A stretch of 64,000 bases of DNA from Ridgeia piscesae (GCA_025642075.2 JAODUO010000955.1:98501-162500); one strand, 5' to 3'; shown: positions 38,640 to 55,235, counted from the first letter of the stretch. The notes: generated from the sequence alone by a model not told the origin. Numbers and translations: made by a program.

Positions 38640-39606
38640 AACACTCGCTATAAACGAAGAGATTATCCAGCACGATTGGGATATTTTGGCAATCACCGAA
38701 ACGTGGCTAAAACAAACCGGAGACGAAGCGATCGTGACCGAACTTTTGTCTCCCGGCTACACATTCCATCATGTGGCACGTTCCCGTGGTCGTGGCGGCG
38801 GAGTTGGCGTAGTGTATCGGAACACGTACAACACTAAGATCCTCCCAAAGCTGCATTTCACAACAATCGAACTTATCCGTCTGCAATTCACCAAACCGTT
38901 CTTGTTGAAATACAATTTATTAGTTTATCACCCGCCTGCGACAAGCAAGACATCTGGAACATTATCGGACTTTTACTCAGAACTAGAGCAGCTATTCACC
39001 GAAGCATCCATCTCCGTTATTCCTACTGTCATCGTTGGCGATTTTAACGTTCATTTCGATGATACGCTCAAATCCGAACCACTTCGCACTCTGCTTGAAT
39101 CGTACAACCTAACCCAACACGTACATTCGCTAACACATCAAACTGGACATATCCTTGATCTCGTAGTGAGTCAGACTGACGACAACTTCATTACGTCCGT
39201 TACTGTGCATCCCGACTCTCTGTCAGATCACCATAGCATTGAACTCAAACTTAGAGCGCTGAAGCCTGCAGTACAAACCAACACGATTACAAAGCGGGAC
39301 TTTAGAAACATTGATGTTGACGCACTACGAAGTGACATTACGTCTGTGTGTAGCGACACGTGTGCATGCACAAATGATCGACAAGCTGATGAATTGGTAC
39401 ATGTGTATAACACCTGTTTCACCGCCTCGACAAACATGCCCCATGGCGTAACGTGCGGGTACGAGACACACCACACCCCTGGTATGACACTGACATCGAT
39501 GTTGCCAGGAATAAAAAGCGAAAACAGGAGAATGTGTGGAGAAGAACAAAACTGGAGATTCATCGACAATTATACGTCACCGCCCGGGATGAATGTACTA
39601 CGTTGA
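38640..39606 (+). pseudogene. L2-like endonuclease domain
   Basis: The frame reads DILAITETWLKQTGDEA, then GGGVGVVYRN, VIVGDFNVHFDD, GHILDLVVSQTDD and SLSDHHSIELKL, the ordered blocks of APE-type endonucleases (TETW, GGG, GDFN, LDL, SDH). The first block (LNARS) is missing or degraded. A frameshift near 39435-39455 separates it from the RT, whose frame begins upstream of this one's stop at 39606. Confidence 0.85.
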
Positions 39607-41263
39607 TATCCGCACGTAAAACGGATTATTTTCGAAATCAAATGGAAAAAGCAAGCAACAAAAACATGTTTCGTCTACTGAGATCGCTCGATGGTCAACG
39701 CGTACAGCAACAACCTGAATTCCTTTTGGCCGCTCAAGAATGCGAACTATTTTCTCGTTACTTTCGTGGAAAGATTGACAATCTCCTATCAGGTCTGCAG
39801 TATTTCAACGACATCGATAGGCCATCAGACGAAATACGTTGTTTCGCTGACTGTATCGATGTGTTTGATCAAACAACGAACACAGAGATCACAGCGATAT
39901 GTAGTGCTACTAAGAAAACGTGCGTGTGGGATCCTCTGCCTGCAAATCAGCTCACTGATAACATCACCCGTATTGTGCCTACCATCAAACGGATCACAAA
40001 TACTTCCCTGGATGAGGGAGTGATGCCGAAGTCGTTGAAGCATGCAACTGTCCGACCACTTTTAAAGAAACCATCACTGGACAAAGACACCCTGAGCAGT
40101 TACCGACCAGTGAGTAACCTCACTCAATTATCCAAAGTAATTGAGAAAGTGGTCGCGCTTCGGATAATGACGCATGTATCTGATCAGCAAATAGTTGAGT
40201 GCTTTCAGTCTGCGTATCGGAAAAACCATTCGACAGAAACTGCGCTGTTGTATGTTACAAGTGCCGTCAAAACAGCAATGGACAAAAAACAAGGAACCAT
40301 CTTGCTTCTCGTGGATTTCAGTTCCGCCTTCGATACGATCAACCATAACGTCTTAATTAGGCGGTTACGTTTGCGTTACGGCTTTGTTGGCAAAGCATTG
40401 GACTGGTTGACATCTTATCTGAAAGAGAGGACACAGCGAGTGGTAATCGGTGACCAGTCGTCGAGTACAACTACTCTAACGACAGGTGTCCCGCAAAGCT
40501 CTGTCCTTGGGCCACTGCTCTTTTCATTATACGTTCAACCTATCGGTGACATCATACGAGCCCATGGACTATTCTTCCATCAATATGCCGATGATTTACA
40601 GGTATATACTAATTTTGACTTGACCCATTCTGCATTAGTGGCTGCAATCAAGCAAATGGAAGATTGTTTAGATGAGGTAAAGGTCTGGATGGCACGGAAT
40701 TCTATGTTCATGAACGATGGCAAGACACAATATCTTCCGATTGTGCCTAAGTCTGCAGATGCAATCGTGGACAAAAGTGTGATTCGCGTTGGTGTGGCTA
40801 CAATTACGGCTTCGCCTTGTGTTCAGTGTCTTGATGTTTGCATTGATAGGCACCTTGACATAAAGAAGCAAGTATCGCAAACTATCAGTGCTTGTTCTTT
40901 CTACCTGCGAAACATTAATCAAATTAGCCGCTTTCTCCCCAGACCGACAAAGGAACGCGTTGTCAATGCCATTATCACATCACGGCTTGACTACAGTAAC
41001 GCGCTCTTATACGGTACGTCTGCAATTAACATCGCCCGTCTACAGCGAATACAAAACATGGCTGCCAGGTTCATTATGCGTAGCCCGCGTAGCGACAGTG
41101 CCACACCCTTGCTACGCGAACTCCACTGGCTGCCCATTGTGTGCAGAGTTGATTTCAAGCTACTTGTATTCACTTACAAAGCCATGCACTACGACGCGCC
41201 GGTGTATTTATGTGAACTCGTGTGCCCGTATCAACCGACAAGAACACTGCGCTCTGCGAACAA
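39453..41263 (+). pseudogene. L2-like reverse transcriptase
   Basis: About 600 codons are open. Ordered motifs: DPLPANQL (SC..DPLPT region), SSYRPVSNLTQLSKVIEK, QSAYRKNHSTETALL, LLLVDFSSAFDTINH (motif A), TTGVPQSSVLGPLLFSLY (motif B, with SSVLGP in place of the usual GSVLGP), FHQYADDLQVY (motif C with intact YADD), and RLQRIQNMAARFIM plus LHWLPIVCRVDFK in the thumb/connection region. This is the usual L2/CR1 order. Catalytic aspartates are intact, so the copy is fairly young despite the frameshift and the insertion at its 3' end. Confidence 0.9.
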
Positions 41264-41265
41264 TA

Positions 41266-41987
41266 GGGCTGCAAGTGGGTCACGACACATGGCGTGACTC
41301 CGCGCGACTGGAGCTTATTGGGGACTAAGCGAGACTAGTTGAGGCCTGGACACAAGAATAATATTCTAACGATGGATGACAGTTGTAGCTTCCGACTGAT
41401 GAATACTTGGAAAATCAGTTCATAAATATCTTGTGCTATACGTTTCTTATCTTAAATGTCCGATTTAATATTGAGTTTACCACACTATTATAGGCACATG
41501 TCATAGTGATTTACGTAGTGCAGATAATCGACACGATGCTAGGCTGTATGTGTCTTTTACGGTATTTGCGTTTTACATTGCTGTACGTTGTGGTTTCGAT
41601 AAGCACTTATATCTGACAAGTTGTCAAAATGCACATAATCATAACACATGTATACGTTTGGCCCAAACAGGTTGTACTGCGCGAAAACTGGCAATCTTCA
41701 TTATTAGTCAAGATCGCCAAACACAAGTACTTGCCGCTATTGCCATGGCAACCACCATAATAATCGATTAAAATTCATGATTTCCGTGATCATTGTCACC
41801 GGCAAAATGTTCCACTACTTCTGCTTGTAATAATCCTTCGTACAATATAACTGAAATACGCTATTTCGGGACAGTTCGATTATTACGACCAAAACAAAAC
41901 AAAGTCCTATATGTTAACATGGAGTATATGGACCTCCTGCCCCCAACTGCCCCCAGCCTCGTTTTCGCGCGCGAGACTTGCACGCCC
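41266..41987. mobile_element. non-autonomous TA-flanked DNA element, copy 2 (722 bp)
   Basis: Same element as at 29071-29779: it begins GGGCTGCAAGT (one base shorter than copy 1 at the terminus), ends ACTTGCACGCCC and is flanked by TA (41264-41265, 41988-41989). It lies inside the L2-like RT reading frame and so dates after the LINE. It carries a small extra insertion near the right end (a CCCCCAACTG-type duplication at about 41940-41955). Confidence 0.85.
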
Positions 41988-42027
41988 TATAACATGTTAC
42001 AAGTGAAGCGTACCCGTACCAAATCGT

Positions 42028-42413
42028 GTCGCAATATTCGAAGTGGACGGCGCGTTTTTCGACTTCGTTTCGACAGACTACTTTTCGACATTGTCACCGA
42101 TCTAACGCATATTATCGTCACTTCTTTACCAAACAACTTGCGCTATACAACCATTAATATATTCCGTCCGTTACAATATGATAACTTTGCGCTACCGATT
42201 TGTTTTACGCGCGTTTCACCGCTGCTACCATCGGTGTAACGGGTTGCAATGTGTGACGCGCACATATTTTGCTACTTCCATAAATGTCAACAAACTTCGA
42301 ATTCGTCGGTTACTGACACTGTCTTCGTTCGTTCTTTTTCATTCAAGTTCTTCCACGGTCTTCATTCTCCAATCTACTGCCTTCTCCCTCCCTCCCTTCC
42401 TTCCTTCCTACAG
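42028..42413. other. 5' flank or leader of the DUF6729-like gene
   Basis: No ORF of note. Its last part is pyrimidine-rich (CTCCCTCCCTTCCTTCC) and ends TACAG immediately before GATG, so the segment may contain a 5' UTR intron. Confidence 0.4.
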
Positions 42414-42414
42414 G

Positions 42415-47381
<4,967 letters not shown>

Positions 47382-47439
47382 ACGCAGAGAAGGATGCGCA
47401 GCACGGGTGAGTGGATTCTGCGTGTGTGCGCCCTGCTGC

Positions 47440-47588
47440 CCTGCTTCACTGCACCATGCTTCGCTGCACCATGCTTCGCTGCACCATGCTTCGCTGCACC
47501 AACCTTGCTTCTTCGCACCCTTTGCACCATGCTTCTGCACCATTTGTGTATTGCTTTATTATTTTATTATATATATAAAACCTGTATA

Positions 47589-47649
<61 letters not shown>

Positions 47650-47777
47650 ATTTATGTGTTGCTTTTATATAACACCATTCTGTCAATTAACACGTTGATT
47701 ACTGCTTCTCTGCACCATTTATGTGTTCGCATTCTTATATATAATATATACATATGTATGTATATATTATATATATA

Positions 47778-47826
<49 letters not shown>

Positions 47827-47832
47827 ATATAT
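47440..47832. repeat. 15-bp repeat and two (TA)n blocks
   Basis: Four to five copies of CTGCACCATGCTTCG lie at about 47443-47530. (TA)n arrays follow at 47594-47647 and 47747-47832. The remainder to 48110 is AT-rich with no gene. Confidence 0.85.
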
Positions 47833-48117
47833 GCTGCTTTTATATAACATTTCATACTGTTAATTTATACGCTTGCTTATCACTTTTCACTAGATGTGTT
47901 GCATTTATGGCATGACTTTCTTCAATTTATTACAACACTACACTTGAGCTAGACTTAAAAATTACAAAACATGTCTTTCTCTTGCATGCATTAATGCACT
48001 TGTTTCTGTCACTTGTATGATATTGCCATGCAATGATATTTGCAATGCTTGATTGTATGCATGCTTGATTCTTGGTGGCTTGGTGAAAATAATTATATGC
48101 ATGTATATTGTGTTGTT

Positions 48118-48338
48118 ATGTATCATGTGAAAAAAGAAAATACAAAAAAAATACGCCAGTAGTGGTGACAGTGAAAAAAGAAAATACCAAAAAATACGCC
48201 AGTAGTGGTGACAGCAAAAACAAAATACAAAAAAATACAAAAAAATACGCCACTTGTGGCGACAGTGAAAAGAGAAAAAGAAAAAAAAGAAAAAAATACG
48301 CTAGTAGTGGTGACAGCGAAGAGAGAAAAAACAAAAAA
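48118..48338. repeat. A-rich tandem repeat, 43-58 bp unit
   Basis: Four copies of an A-rich tract followed by ATACGCCAGTAGTGGTGACA. Unit length varies with the A-rich part. Confidence 0.88.
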
Positions 48339-48339
48339 A

Positions 48340-48380
48340 ACCTCATTGTCTTGTACGAGGGTTCGACTCCCTCCCGAGGT
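48340..48380 (+). other. tRNA-like minihelix with a perfect B box
   Basis: GAGGG-TTCGACT-CCCTC (48357-48373) is a perfect five-pair T arm with a seven-base loop and a consensus B box, GGTTCGACTCC. CCGAGGT follows, as the 3' acceptor strand would, and ACCTC at 48340-48344 can pair with GAGGT. No D arm, anticodon arm or A box is seen, so this is a tRNA fragment or an armless derivative, not a functional tRNA gene. Confidence 0.5.
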
Positions 48381-48487
48381 AAATGATACGATGGCCGGTG
48401 CAAAGTGGGCAAATCACCTCGTGGCCCCGCAAGACAATGGGTTAATTTTAATCAATTAAAAAAAAAATTGCGCACTTTTAGACGACG

Positions 48488-48592
48488 TCTTGGTAACTTT
48501 TTCCCTTTTTTTCTCTCTCCCTTTTCTCCTTTCCTCCTTTCTTCTCTCTCTCCCTTTCTTTTCCCCCTTTATTTTCCCCTTTTCCCCCCATG
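48488..48592. repeat. polypyrimidine tract
   Basis: About 100 bases of almost pure C/T (TTTCTCTCTCCC, CCTTTCTTCTCTC), able to adopt triplex structure. It precedes the L2-like 3' end. Confidence 0.9.
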
Positions 48593-48599
48593 TAGAGAA

Positions 48600-49209
48600 G
48601 AATCGGCCCCAGCTTTCGCGCTGGTGACTGCTCGTTCGCTATCGCTGCTGCGTCCCTATGGAACAATTTACCAACGGTCATTAAGACTTGTGACAATCTG
48701 ACCAGCTACAAACGTCTACTGAAGACACATTTTTTTCGTATCGCATATTAGTGTAATTCGACATGAACATTATTAATTTTTTACTAGATTATTTGGTAAT
48801 ATTATCAATACATAATTCTACACTAATTTATTGGCATTGTTGTTACGTAATTATTATGATTATTATTATTTTACAGTTTTAAACTATACAAAACTAGTTA
48901 TTACTAATAATAATTATACCTATACCGTCATTTATCAGTCTCATTGCAATGTAATTATACATTAGACCGGTTATTATGTGGTTTTATGACTAATACGTAA
49001 TTTATTTATATATTTAAAAGTGCTACGCTATTTAATATCGTACTAATTTTATTTATTTATACATATACATACATATTTTTTACATTTATTTTAAAACACT
49101 AATATTTGTCTTATTGTATGCATATATCTTGTTATGTCTTTTAAATTGTAATATGTTGTGAAGCGCCACGAACGATTATGGATGTGGCGCTATACCAAAT
49201 AAATAAATA

Positions 49210-49252
<43 letters not shown>

Positions 49253-49268
49253 TATTATTATTATTATT
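48600..49268 (+). mobile_element. L2-like LINE 3' end with (ATT)n tail
   Basis: The plus strand reads AGDCSFAIAAASLWNNLPTV and YKRLLKTHFFRIAY before TAG (48748-48750), the usual end of L2-like polyproteins. A 3' UTR of about 440 bp closes with AAGCGCCACGAACG and ATGTGGCGCTATACC, a GCGC-stem hairpin of the kind seen at L2-like 3' ends, then AAATAAATA and an (ATT)n tail (49208-49268). The visible part starts where the L2-like copy ending at 42027 would continue. Confidence 0.85.
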
Positions 49269-49319
49269 ATAGAATGATACACCATTAGCTAGCTACCATT
49301 TTGTTTTGCAGATTTCTGA

Positions 49320-50400
49320 ATTAAAACAGATGCAAGTGATAGCTTAATTTTGAATAAAAAATAACAAAATCTGAGTGGAATTATACGATATAATCTCTCC
49401 TTGTGAAGGGAATTTCACTAGTACAATATCACATTTGTTTGTCATGCATGCATTGCTAAATACAAGTTTACCTTTGGTTTTGCAAATTAGGTGTCAGACC
49501 CGCAGCTAAACCACTAACGTTTGGATCTCGTCCAAACGTTGCCGTAAGAACGCCATGGAATGTGTTGCAATGCTTCCTTCCCCGCGATAACGTAAAATAC
49601 ATTATTTGATATTACTGAACTATATGTAATTAGATTAGGTATGTATATCGTGCACAACTTTTATTTCACACAATAAACAAGGTAATCTCATATAGTATAC
49701 CTTGAATGTAAACTTGGGAAAGAAAATGTTCTCATTATGAAGGGAATCTAGCTAGTACAATATCACATTTGTTTGTCATGTATGCATTGCTAAATGCAAA
49801 CTTATCTTTGGTTTTGCAAATTGTGTATTAGACCACTTTCGTTTAAATCTTGCCTAAACGTTGCCGTGAGAACGCCATGGAATGTGTTACAACGCTTCCT
49901 TCTCCGCGATAACGTAAAATACCGGATAACGTGAAATGCATCGTTTGGTATTATTGAACCATGTGTGATTAAATTAGTTATGTATACATTGCACAATTTT
50001 TATTTCACAAAATAAATAAGGTAATCTCGTATAGTATGTCTTGAATGTAAACACGGGAAACAAAATTATTTTATATTGAAGGGAATCTAGCTAGTACAAT
50101 ATCACATTTGTTTGTCATGCATGCATTGCTAAATACAAACTTATATTTGGTTTTGTAAATCATGTGCTAGACCCGCCGCAGAACAACTTTCGTTTGGATC
50201 TGGCCTAAACTTTGCCGTAAGAACGCCATGGAATGTGTTACAATGCTTCCTTCCCCGCGATAACGTAGAATACTGGATAACGTAAAATACACCATTTGGT
50301 ATTATACGTGATTAAATTAGGTCTGTATGTTATGCATAACTTGTATTTCACAAAGAAAACAAGTTATCCTCATATAGTATACCTTGATTATATACTGGGG
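49320..50400. repeat. 337-bp tandem repeat, about three copies
   Basis: GAAGGGAATCTAGCTAGTAC recurs near 49405, 49740 and 50078, giving periods of about 335-339 bp. Each copy contains TCACATTTGTTTGTCATGCA, an ACGCCATGGAATGTGTT block and a CGTTTGG...CCAAACG inverted repeat that is best preserved in the first copy. Identity is roughly 85% and there is no ORF. Confidence 0.92.
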
Positions 50401-51518
50401 AAAGCACGTATATGATACAAGTGAATAACGTAAAATACACTGTTAACGAGGACGCTGTTTTTCTGCCACTTTGATGTCTTCTGACGATCTGAAAAATTGA
50501 CTATGCTCATGGCTGTAGTGTTTAGGTGACAACCCCATGTATATGTGTTAAGGAGACACACTTTTCAATCAGATAGCACTTCATTGGTACATAGTTATGA
50601 TATAAATTATGCAGATCACGTAAAATACATGACTTTTGTGGACAAGTTATACACGTGTGTAAGGTAAGGCAAATAGATGCGAACATCACAACATAATAGG
50701 TATGTATTCATAGAATGGACTAAAACATGTAGTTAAGCAGCTAATAGTTACTGAATATTACAATTACCATCCTTTTTAATACTATCTGGCTACTGGAGAC
50801 GTTTTCGGTAGTTTCAACCATATTACAAAACTGCAGGCACAGTATGTGTTAAGAGAACAGTCCAGAAAAGTGTAAATAATGGACATAAGAGAATATTTAA
50901 ATAAACAACAGCGTCTTATATACAGGATATTTAAAGAAATAACAGCCTCTTATACACTTATTATAATTTTAGTTTGGGCGAATCCAGAAACTACAACGCC
51001 TTAGAAAAGCCATGTTAGTAAAAAGCGTATAGCTTTAAGGGCATTTCTAACTTACTCACTCAACTTTCCAACCCAGACAACACTGTAATTGATATAGACA
51101 ATAATACTTAATTATGAATTTAACATACCCATTATCAGTCTTAGGCTAAGGCTAAGCCTATTCGGATTCTTTTCTATCATCGCGTGTATCAATGCTACGA
51201 CTCGTCGCGCCAAATGCAGCGAAACATGCAAGAGCGACAGATCGGATGTTCGATGTCTACATCATCCTTACAGTGCATCCGACCAGAGCGGTGTCGTGCT
51301 TACAGTTTTCGGGCGTTATAAACTATCAAGGTGGCGTTTCTGCGCATGTAAAAATCACCAACCAATGCAAAGCATGTATGGTATAAATACCACGGGTTGT
51401 TAGTTAATTCTCTTGTTGTGATTAATGTAAAGAGTTGCTTACAATTTCGTTCAAATACAGTACAATTAATTTTACGCACGGATTGTAGCGCGCTGTAGTC
51501 ACGTGATCACTATCAAAA
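50401..51518. other. unassigned spacer
   Basis: AT-rich, with no supported gene. A plus frame of 64 codons at 51192-51386 has no recognised family. Confidence 0.4.
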
Positions 51519-51635
51519 CATCTGTATCTGTATCTGTATCTTAACTGGCAAAATGTCCTAGGGACACATCACGCCAGTGCGCATGGTGGGTCATCTGACT
51601 TAATTGTTAAAATGTTGGATTAAACTATTCTGAAA

Positions 51636-53581
51636 TTATTTTAGTGATTTACTTGAGACAGTGTTTGAGGGGAGAGAATTCCATTCCTTAATTGTTGTTG
51701 GGAAGAAGCTGCTTCCAAATATGTTTGCAGAGTATCTAATTTGCAAGAACTGACTGTCATGTTTACGTGAGGTTCTAGTGTTGTGTTGGATATAGTGATC
51801 TAGCGGGATATCTATAAGGTTATGTTCCATTTGTATATTATGCTAAGTCTTTAAATTTTTCTTCTTGTTTGGAGGGTGTCCCACTGGAGATCTTTAAAAA
51901 GTTGGGTTACTGTTCCTGGTTCTCTAGAATAGTTATGTGTACAAAATCTGGCAGCTTGTCTTTGGATTCTTTCTAAGGTTTTAATATGTGTTAGGCAGTG
52001 TGGATCCCATGATGCTGATGCATATTCAAGTATTGGTCGGACAAGGGTTGTGTAGGCTATTGACTTAATGTGGGTTGGGCATTTATTTAGATTTCTCCTA
52101 ATGACTCCTAGAGTCTGTTGTGCTTTCCTAGCGACTGAGTTGCATTGTGCTGTCCAATTTAATGTATTTGATATTTGTACACCAAGATAACAGTGTGATT
52201 GAACAGATTTAAGTTGTTGGCCACAGAAGGTGTAAATAGTTGGTGTCGGTTTTCTTGAGGCTAATGTCATTGTGAAGCATTTGGTGGGATTGAATTTCAT
52301 AAGCCAGGTGTTTTGCCATTCCTCAAGTTTGATTAGATCATTTTGGAGGAGAGAAATGTCATTGTCTGATTTAATTGGTTGATATAGTAGGCAGTCATCT
52401 GCAAAAAGGCGAACGTTTGAAGTGAGATTGTTGGGTAGATCATTTATGTAAAGTAAGAAAAGTAAGGGTCCCAGTACGGTTCCCTGTGGTACCCCTGATG
52501 TGACTTTAATTGGTTTGGATGCTGATCCATTTATTACAACCTGTTGAGTTCTTTCTGCAAGGAAGCTTTCTATCCATGACGATATTGGGCCTGTGATGCC
52601 ATAGTATTTTAGTTTGTGGATTAGTTTTTTATGTGGAACTTTGTCGAATGCTTTAGTGAAGTCTAGAATGGCCATGTCTACAGATTTCTTTTCATCTAGA
52701 TATTTGCTTATGTCATGGACAGTTTGAATTAATTGAGTTTCTGTTGATCTTTTTGCACGAAAACCATGTTGGTGGTCAGTTAGGATGTGATGTTGTTCAA
52801 GGTGTTTCATGATGTGGCTATGAATTATGTGTTCAAGAAGTTTAGAAATCACAGGTGTTAAGGATATTGGTCTGTAGTTTGAAGTTTCTGCCCTGTTTCC
52901 TTTCTTGAAAATTGCTGTTATGTTTGCTTCGTTCCAGGCTTTGGGGACTTGACCAGAGTCAACTGATGATTGGAAGATATCATGTATTATTGGTGGTAGA
53001 TGGTAGGCATATCTGTTTAGAAACCATGGTGGAATGCCATCTGGTCCTTGCGATTTAGAGGTGTTAATTTTTGATAGTTGGTCATGTACTCCTTTAAGTG
53101 AAATTGTTAATTCGGGTATTTTTCCATGTGGGCTGTCATTCAGATTTGGCAGCTTGGAATTTCCTTCATAGGTAAAGACACTTTTGAACTGATTGCCTAA
53201 GGCTTCTGCTTTTTGCTTGTCATCGCTAATTATGTTTCCCGCAATGTTGAGGTCCCCAATACCCTGGTTATCTTGTCTAAGTTTGGAAATGAAACTCCAG
53301 AATGCTTTCGGTTTGTCTGTTATTGCAGTTGTTAGGAATTTATTTATATAGGACAGTCTAGCAGAACGAAGGTGTTTGTGCATGTCTTTCCTGATGTTAC
53401 AAAACTCTTGCCAGTCTTCTGGATTTCTAGATATTTTTGCTTTCTTATATAATCGTTTCTTTCTTTTGCACATTTTTTTCAAGTCTTTATTGAACCAGGG
53501 AAGGTTGTATCTGGAAGTTGTAAGACGGACTGGTACATAGTGTTTCATAATGTTGATGATTTTTTTGAAACAAGGTTCCAT
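51636..53581 (-). pseudogene. CR1-like LINE reverse transcriptase
   Basis: One frame of 576 codons (53581-51851) holds SQGPDGIPPWFL (about residue 177), NYRPISLTPVISKLLE (235-250), HGFRAKRSTETQL (272), MAILDFTKAFDKVPH (motif A, 303-317), TSGVPQGTVLGPLLFLLY (motif B, 361-378) and RLFADDCLLY (motif C, 391-400). Catalytic aspartates are intact. The C-terminus (SFFPTTIKEWNSLPSNTV) lies in the next frame at 51636-51830 after a shift in an A-run near 51860. Confidence 0.92.
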
Positions 53582-54630
53582 TTGTCATTGACTGTCATGT
53601 TTTGGTTTAAAGAGAAGTATTCATGTGTGAAGTCATCGAGAGATTTCTGGATGTTAAGGTGGTCAGCTTTATTTCTGATGAAATTGTTTCGTTTGGGGCG
53701 ATGTTTGCGTTTGGGTGAGATATTTACATCAATGATAATTGTGTTGTGGTCTGCTATGCCGTCTACTACATTTAGTTTCTTTATTAACCCAGGTCTATTT
53801 GTGAAGACAAGATCTAGGATATTGTTGGCATTTCCTTGTTTACGTGTGGGTTCATTGACATGTTGGATTAGTCCATGTTCCTCTACGAGGGAGAGTAGTT
53901 TGTTGGCAGCAACTGTACTATATCCACTGTTAGCTGTGACATGGTGATTTTCCCAGTTTATGTTAGGAAGATTGAAATCGCCGGTAATTATGACATTATG
54001 TGTGTTTATTTTGTTTCCTAATTTAGATAGAGATAGATCTAGTTCTTCAATTTGAGTTCCTTGAGAGTCATGTGCGGTACGATAGAAGGTGCATATGATT
54101 ATGGGTTTCATTCCTTTTATTTCAGTTTCTGTCCAAATGCTCTCACTGTTAGTGTTTAAGTTTGTTAGATGAGTTGTGATGAGATCAGCTTTGGATATTT
54201 GGAATACCCCCCTCCAGTGGTGCTTGTTTCCCTGTCTTTTCTAAAAACATTAAAGTGTTCTGGGAAAATTTCTCCGTTTTTAACTGAGGGGTCTAACCAT
54301 GACTCTGTTGCACTGATTATGTCTGGGTTATGTAGCTTGTTTAGTACTTCGATGTCTGTTGCTTTATTCTTAATGCTTTGGCAGTTTATGAGGATGCACC
54401 GGAAGTTTGGTCTGTTCTTTTGTTTATAGGTTTTCTTGTTATTGGTTGTGTTGTTACTACTTGTAGTTGTTTCGTTTGAGTTATGATTGTTGCCATTCAG
54501 GGGGTCAAAAGGGTTTTCCGTCTGGATTTCACTATCTTCGAAGAAGGAATTTGTGAAGTTGAAGTTATTGCAGTCAGGGCAAGCCCAAGAACATGAAGAG
54601 TGTATTAATTGTTTGTATGCATTGTCATCT
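53545..54630 (-). pseudogene. CR1-like LINE endonuclease
   Basis: The upstream part (54170-54480) reads ILINCQSIKNKATDIEVL and DIISATESWLDPSVKN, the first endonuclease blocks. A G-run near 54210 shifts the frame. From 54111 down come YRTAHDS, NVIITGDFNLPNINW, NILDLVFTNRPG and GIADHNTIIID, which give the GDFN, LDL and DH catalytic blocks. The frame is lost again at an A-run near 53565, before the RT. Confidence 0.87.
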
Positions 54631-55195
54631 ATGGCACAGCATTGTGTGTGTATCCATTTTGGCAGTGGTCACAATGGATTGCTTTGTGGTTATTAAGGAC
54701 GTCCCTGTGGCAAATGCCACAGGGTGCAGAGCAATCTGAACAATGCCATGTGTCAAGGTTTCGGTAAGTGCTATTAAATTCATGCCTGGATATTCCAGCG
54801 CATTTTATGTGAACTGATTTGTTGCAGTCGTTACAAGTTAGGGTGAGTGAATTGGACTTTAGTGATTTCTTATATGAATTACATTTAGAGGGGCCTGGGT
54901 TTAGCTGGATGTCTCCTGAGAGTATTATGCATAAAAGAACAGCGAATTTTGTTGCTGTCTTGTTTGACTTGGGTTTATATGGTGGTGGACTGATCAGTAG
55001 ACCAGTGGAACTATTGGATTTGAGACATTTGAGTTGTGCGATAGTTTTCCAGATAGGGCTGTACAGGTAATATGTTGTGATAGAATTTGTGTCTTTTCTG
55101 GCTTTATTGTTCACATAGACTGTTTCTGTTGTGTTGTTATGAAAGCTCTTCATTTCATGATTTAGTCTAGAGATGATATGCAGACACGCAAACAT
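54629..55195 (-). pseudogene. CR1-like LINE N-terminal part: 2A-like motif and PHD-type fingers
   Basis: Residues 86-102 read AVLLCIILSGDIQLNPGP. The end matches the 2A ribosome-skipping consensus D(V/I)ExNPGP except for Gln in place of Glu; the hydrophobic run before it is also typical. If active, it would release the leader from the downstream protein during translation. Then CNDC, HIKC, WHCSDC and CGIC, IHCDHC follow, two PHD-like zinc fingers. The second finger continues in another frame (WIHTQCCAIDD, WACPDCNNF) after a frameshift near 54665. 2A-like sequences and PHD fingers are both known from CR1-group LINEs; the residues here are seen directly, activity is not known. Confidence 0.8.
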
Positions 55196-55235
55196 GAACA
55201 GTGAATATTTGAAAATACATCTTGAAGTATTGTGT

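Larger units (their letters stand above)
38590..42027 (+). mobile_element. L2-like LINE, interrupted by a DNA element
   Basis: Endonuclease and reverse transcriptase are present in plus orientation. The RT ends at RTLRSAN (41263), where the 722-bp TA-flanked element begins. Beyond that element the sequence MLQVKRTRTKS (about 41994-42027) resembles the next conserved LINE segment (RS.N..LLQVPRTRTK), so the LINE seems to continue past the insertion, in a shifted frame. The final WNNLP block is not adjacent; a matching L2-like 3' end occurs 6.6 kb further on at 48.6 kb. Confidence 0.75.
51519..55200 (-). mobile_element. CR1-like LINE with 2A-like motif and PHD-type fingers
   Basis: A nearly complete minus-strand element. 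In its own 5' to 3' order it has a leader with a 2A-like motif, two Cys/His fingers, an APE endonuclease, a reverse transcriptase and a 3' UTR ending in (GATACA)n at 51519-51541. Coding is broken by about four frameshifts, all at or next to short homopolymers (near 54665, 54210, 53565 and 51860), which suggests a recent copy or uncorrected indels. The 5' end lies about 35 bp from the start of the 22-bp minisatellite. Confidence 0.9.

Noticed and set aside
48340..48380. Functional tRNA gene
   Set aside because: The T arm is perfect, but there is no anticodon arm, D arm or A box.
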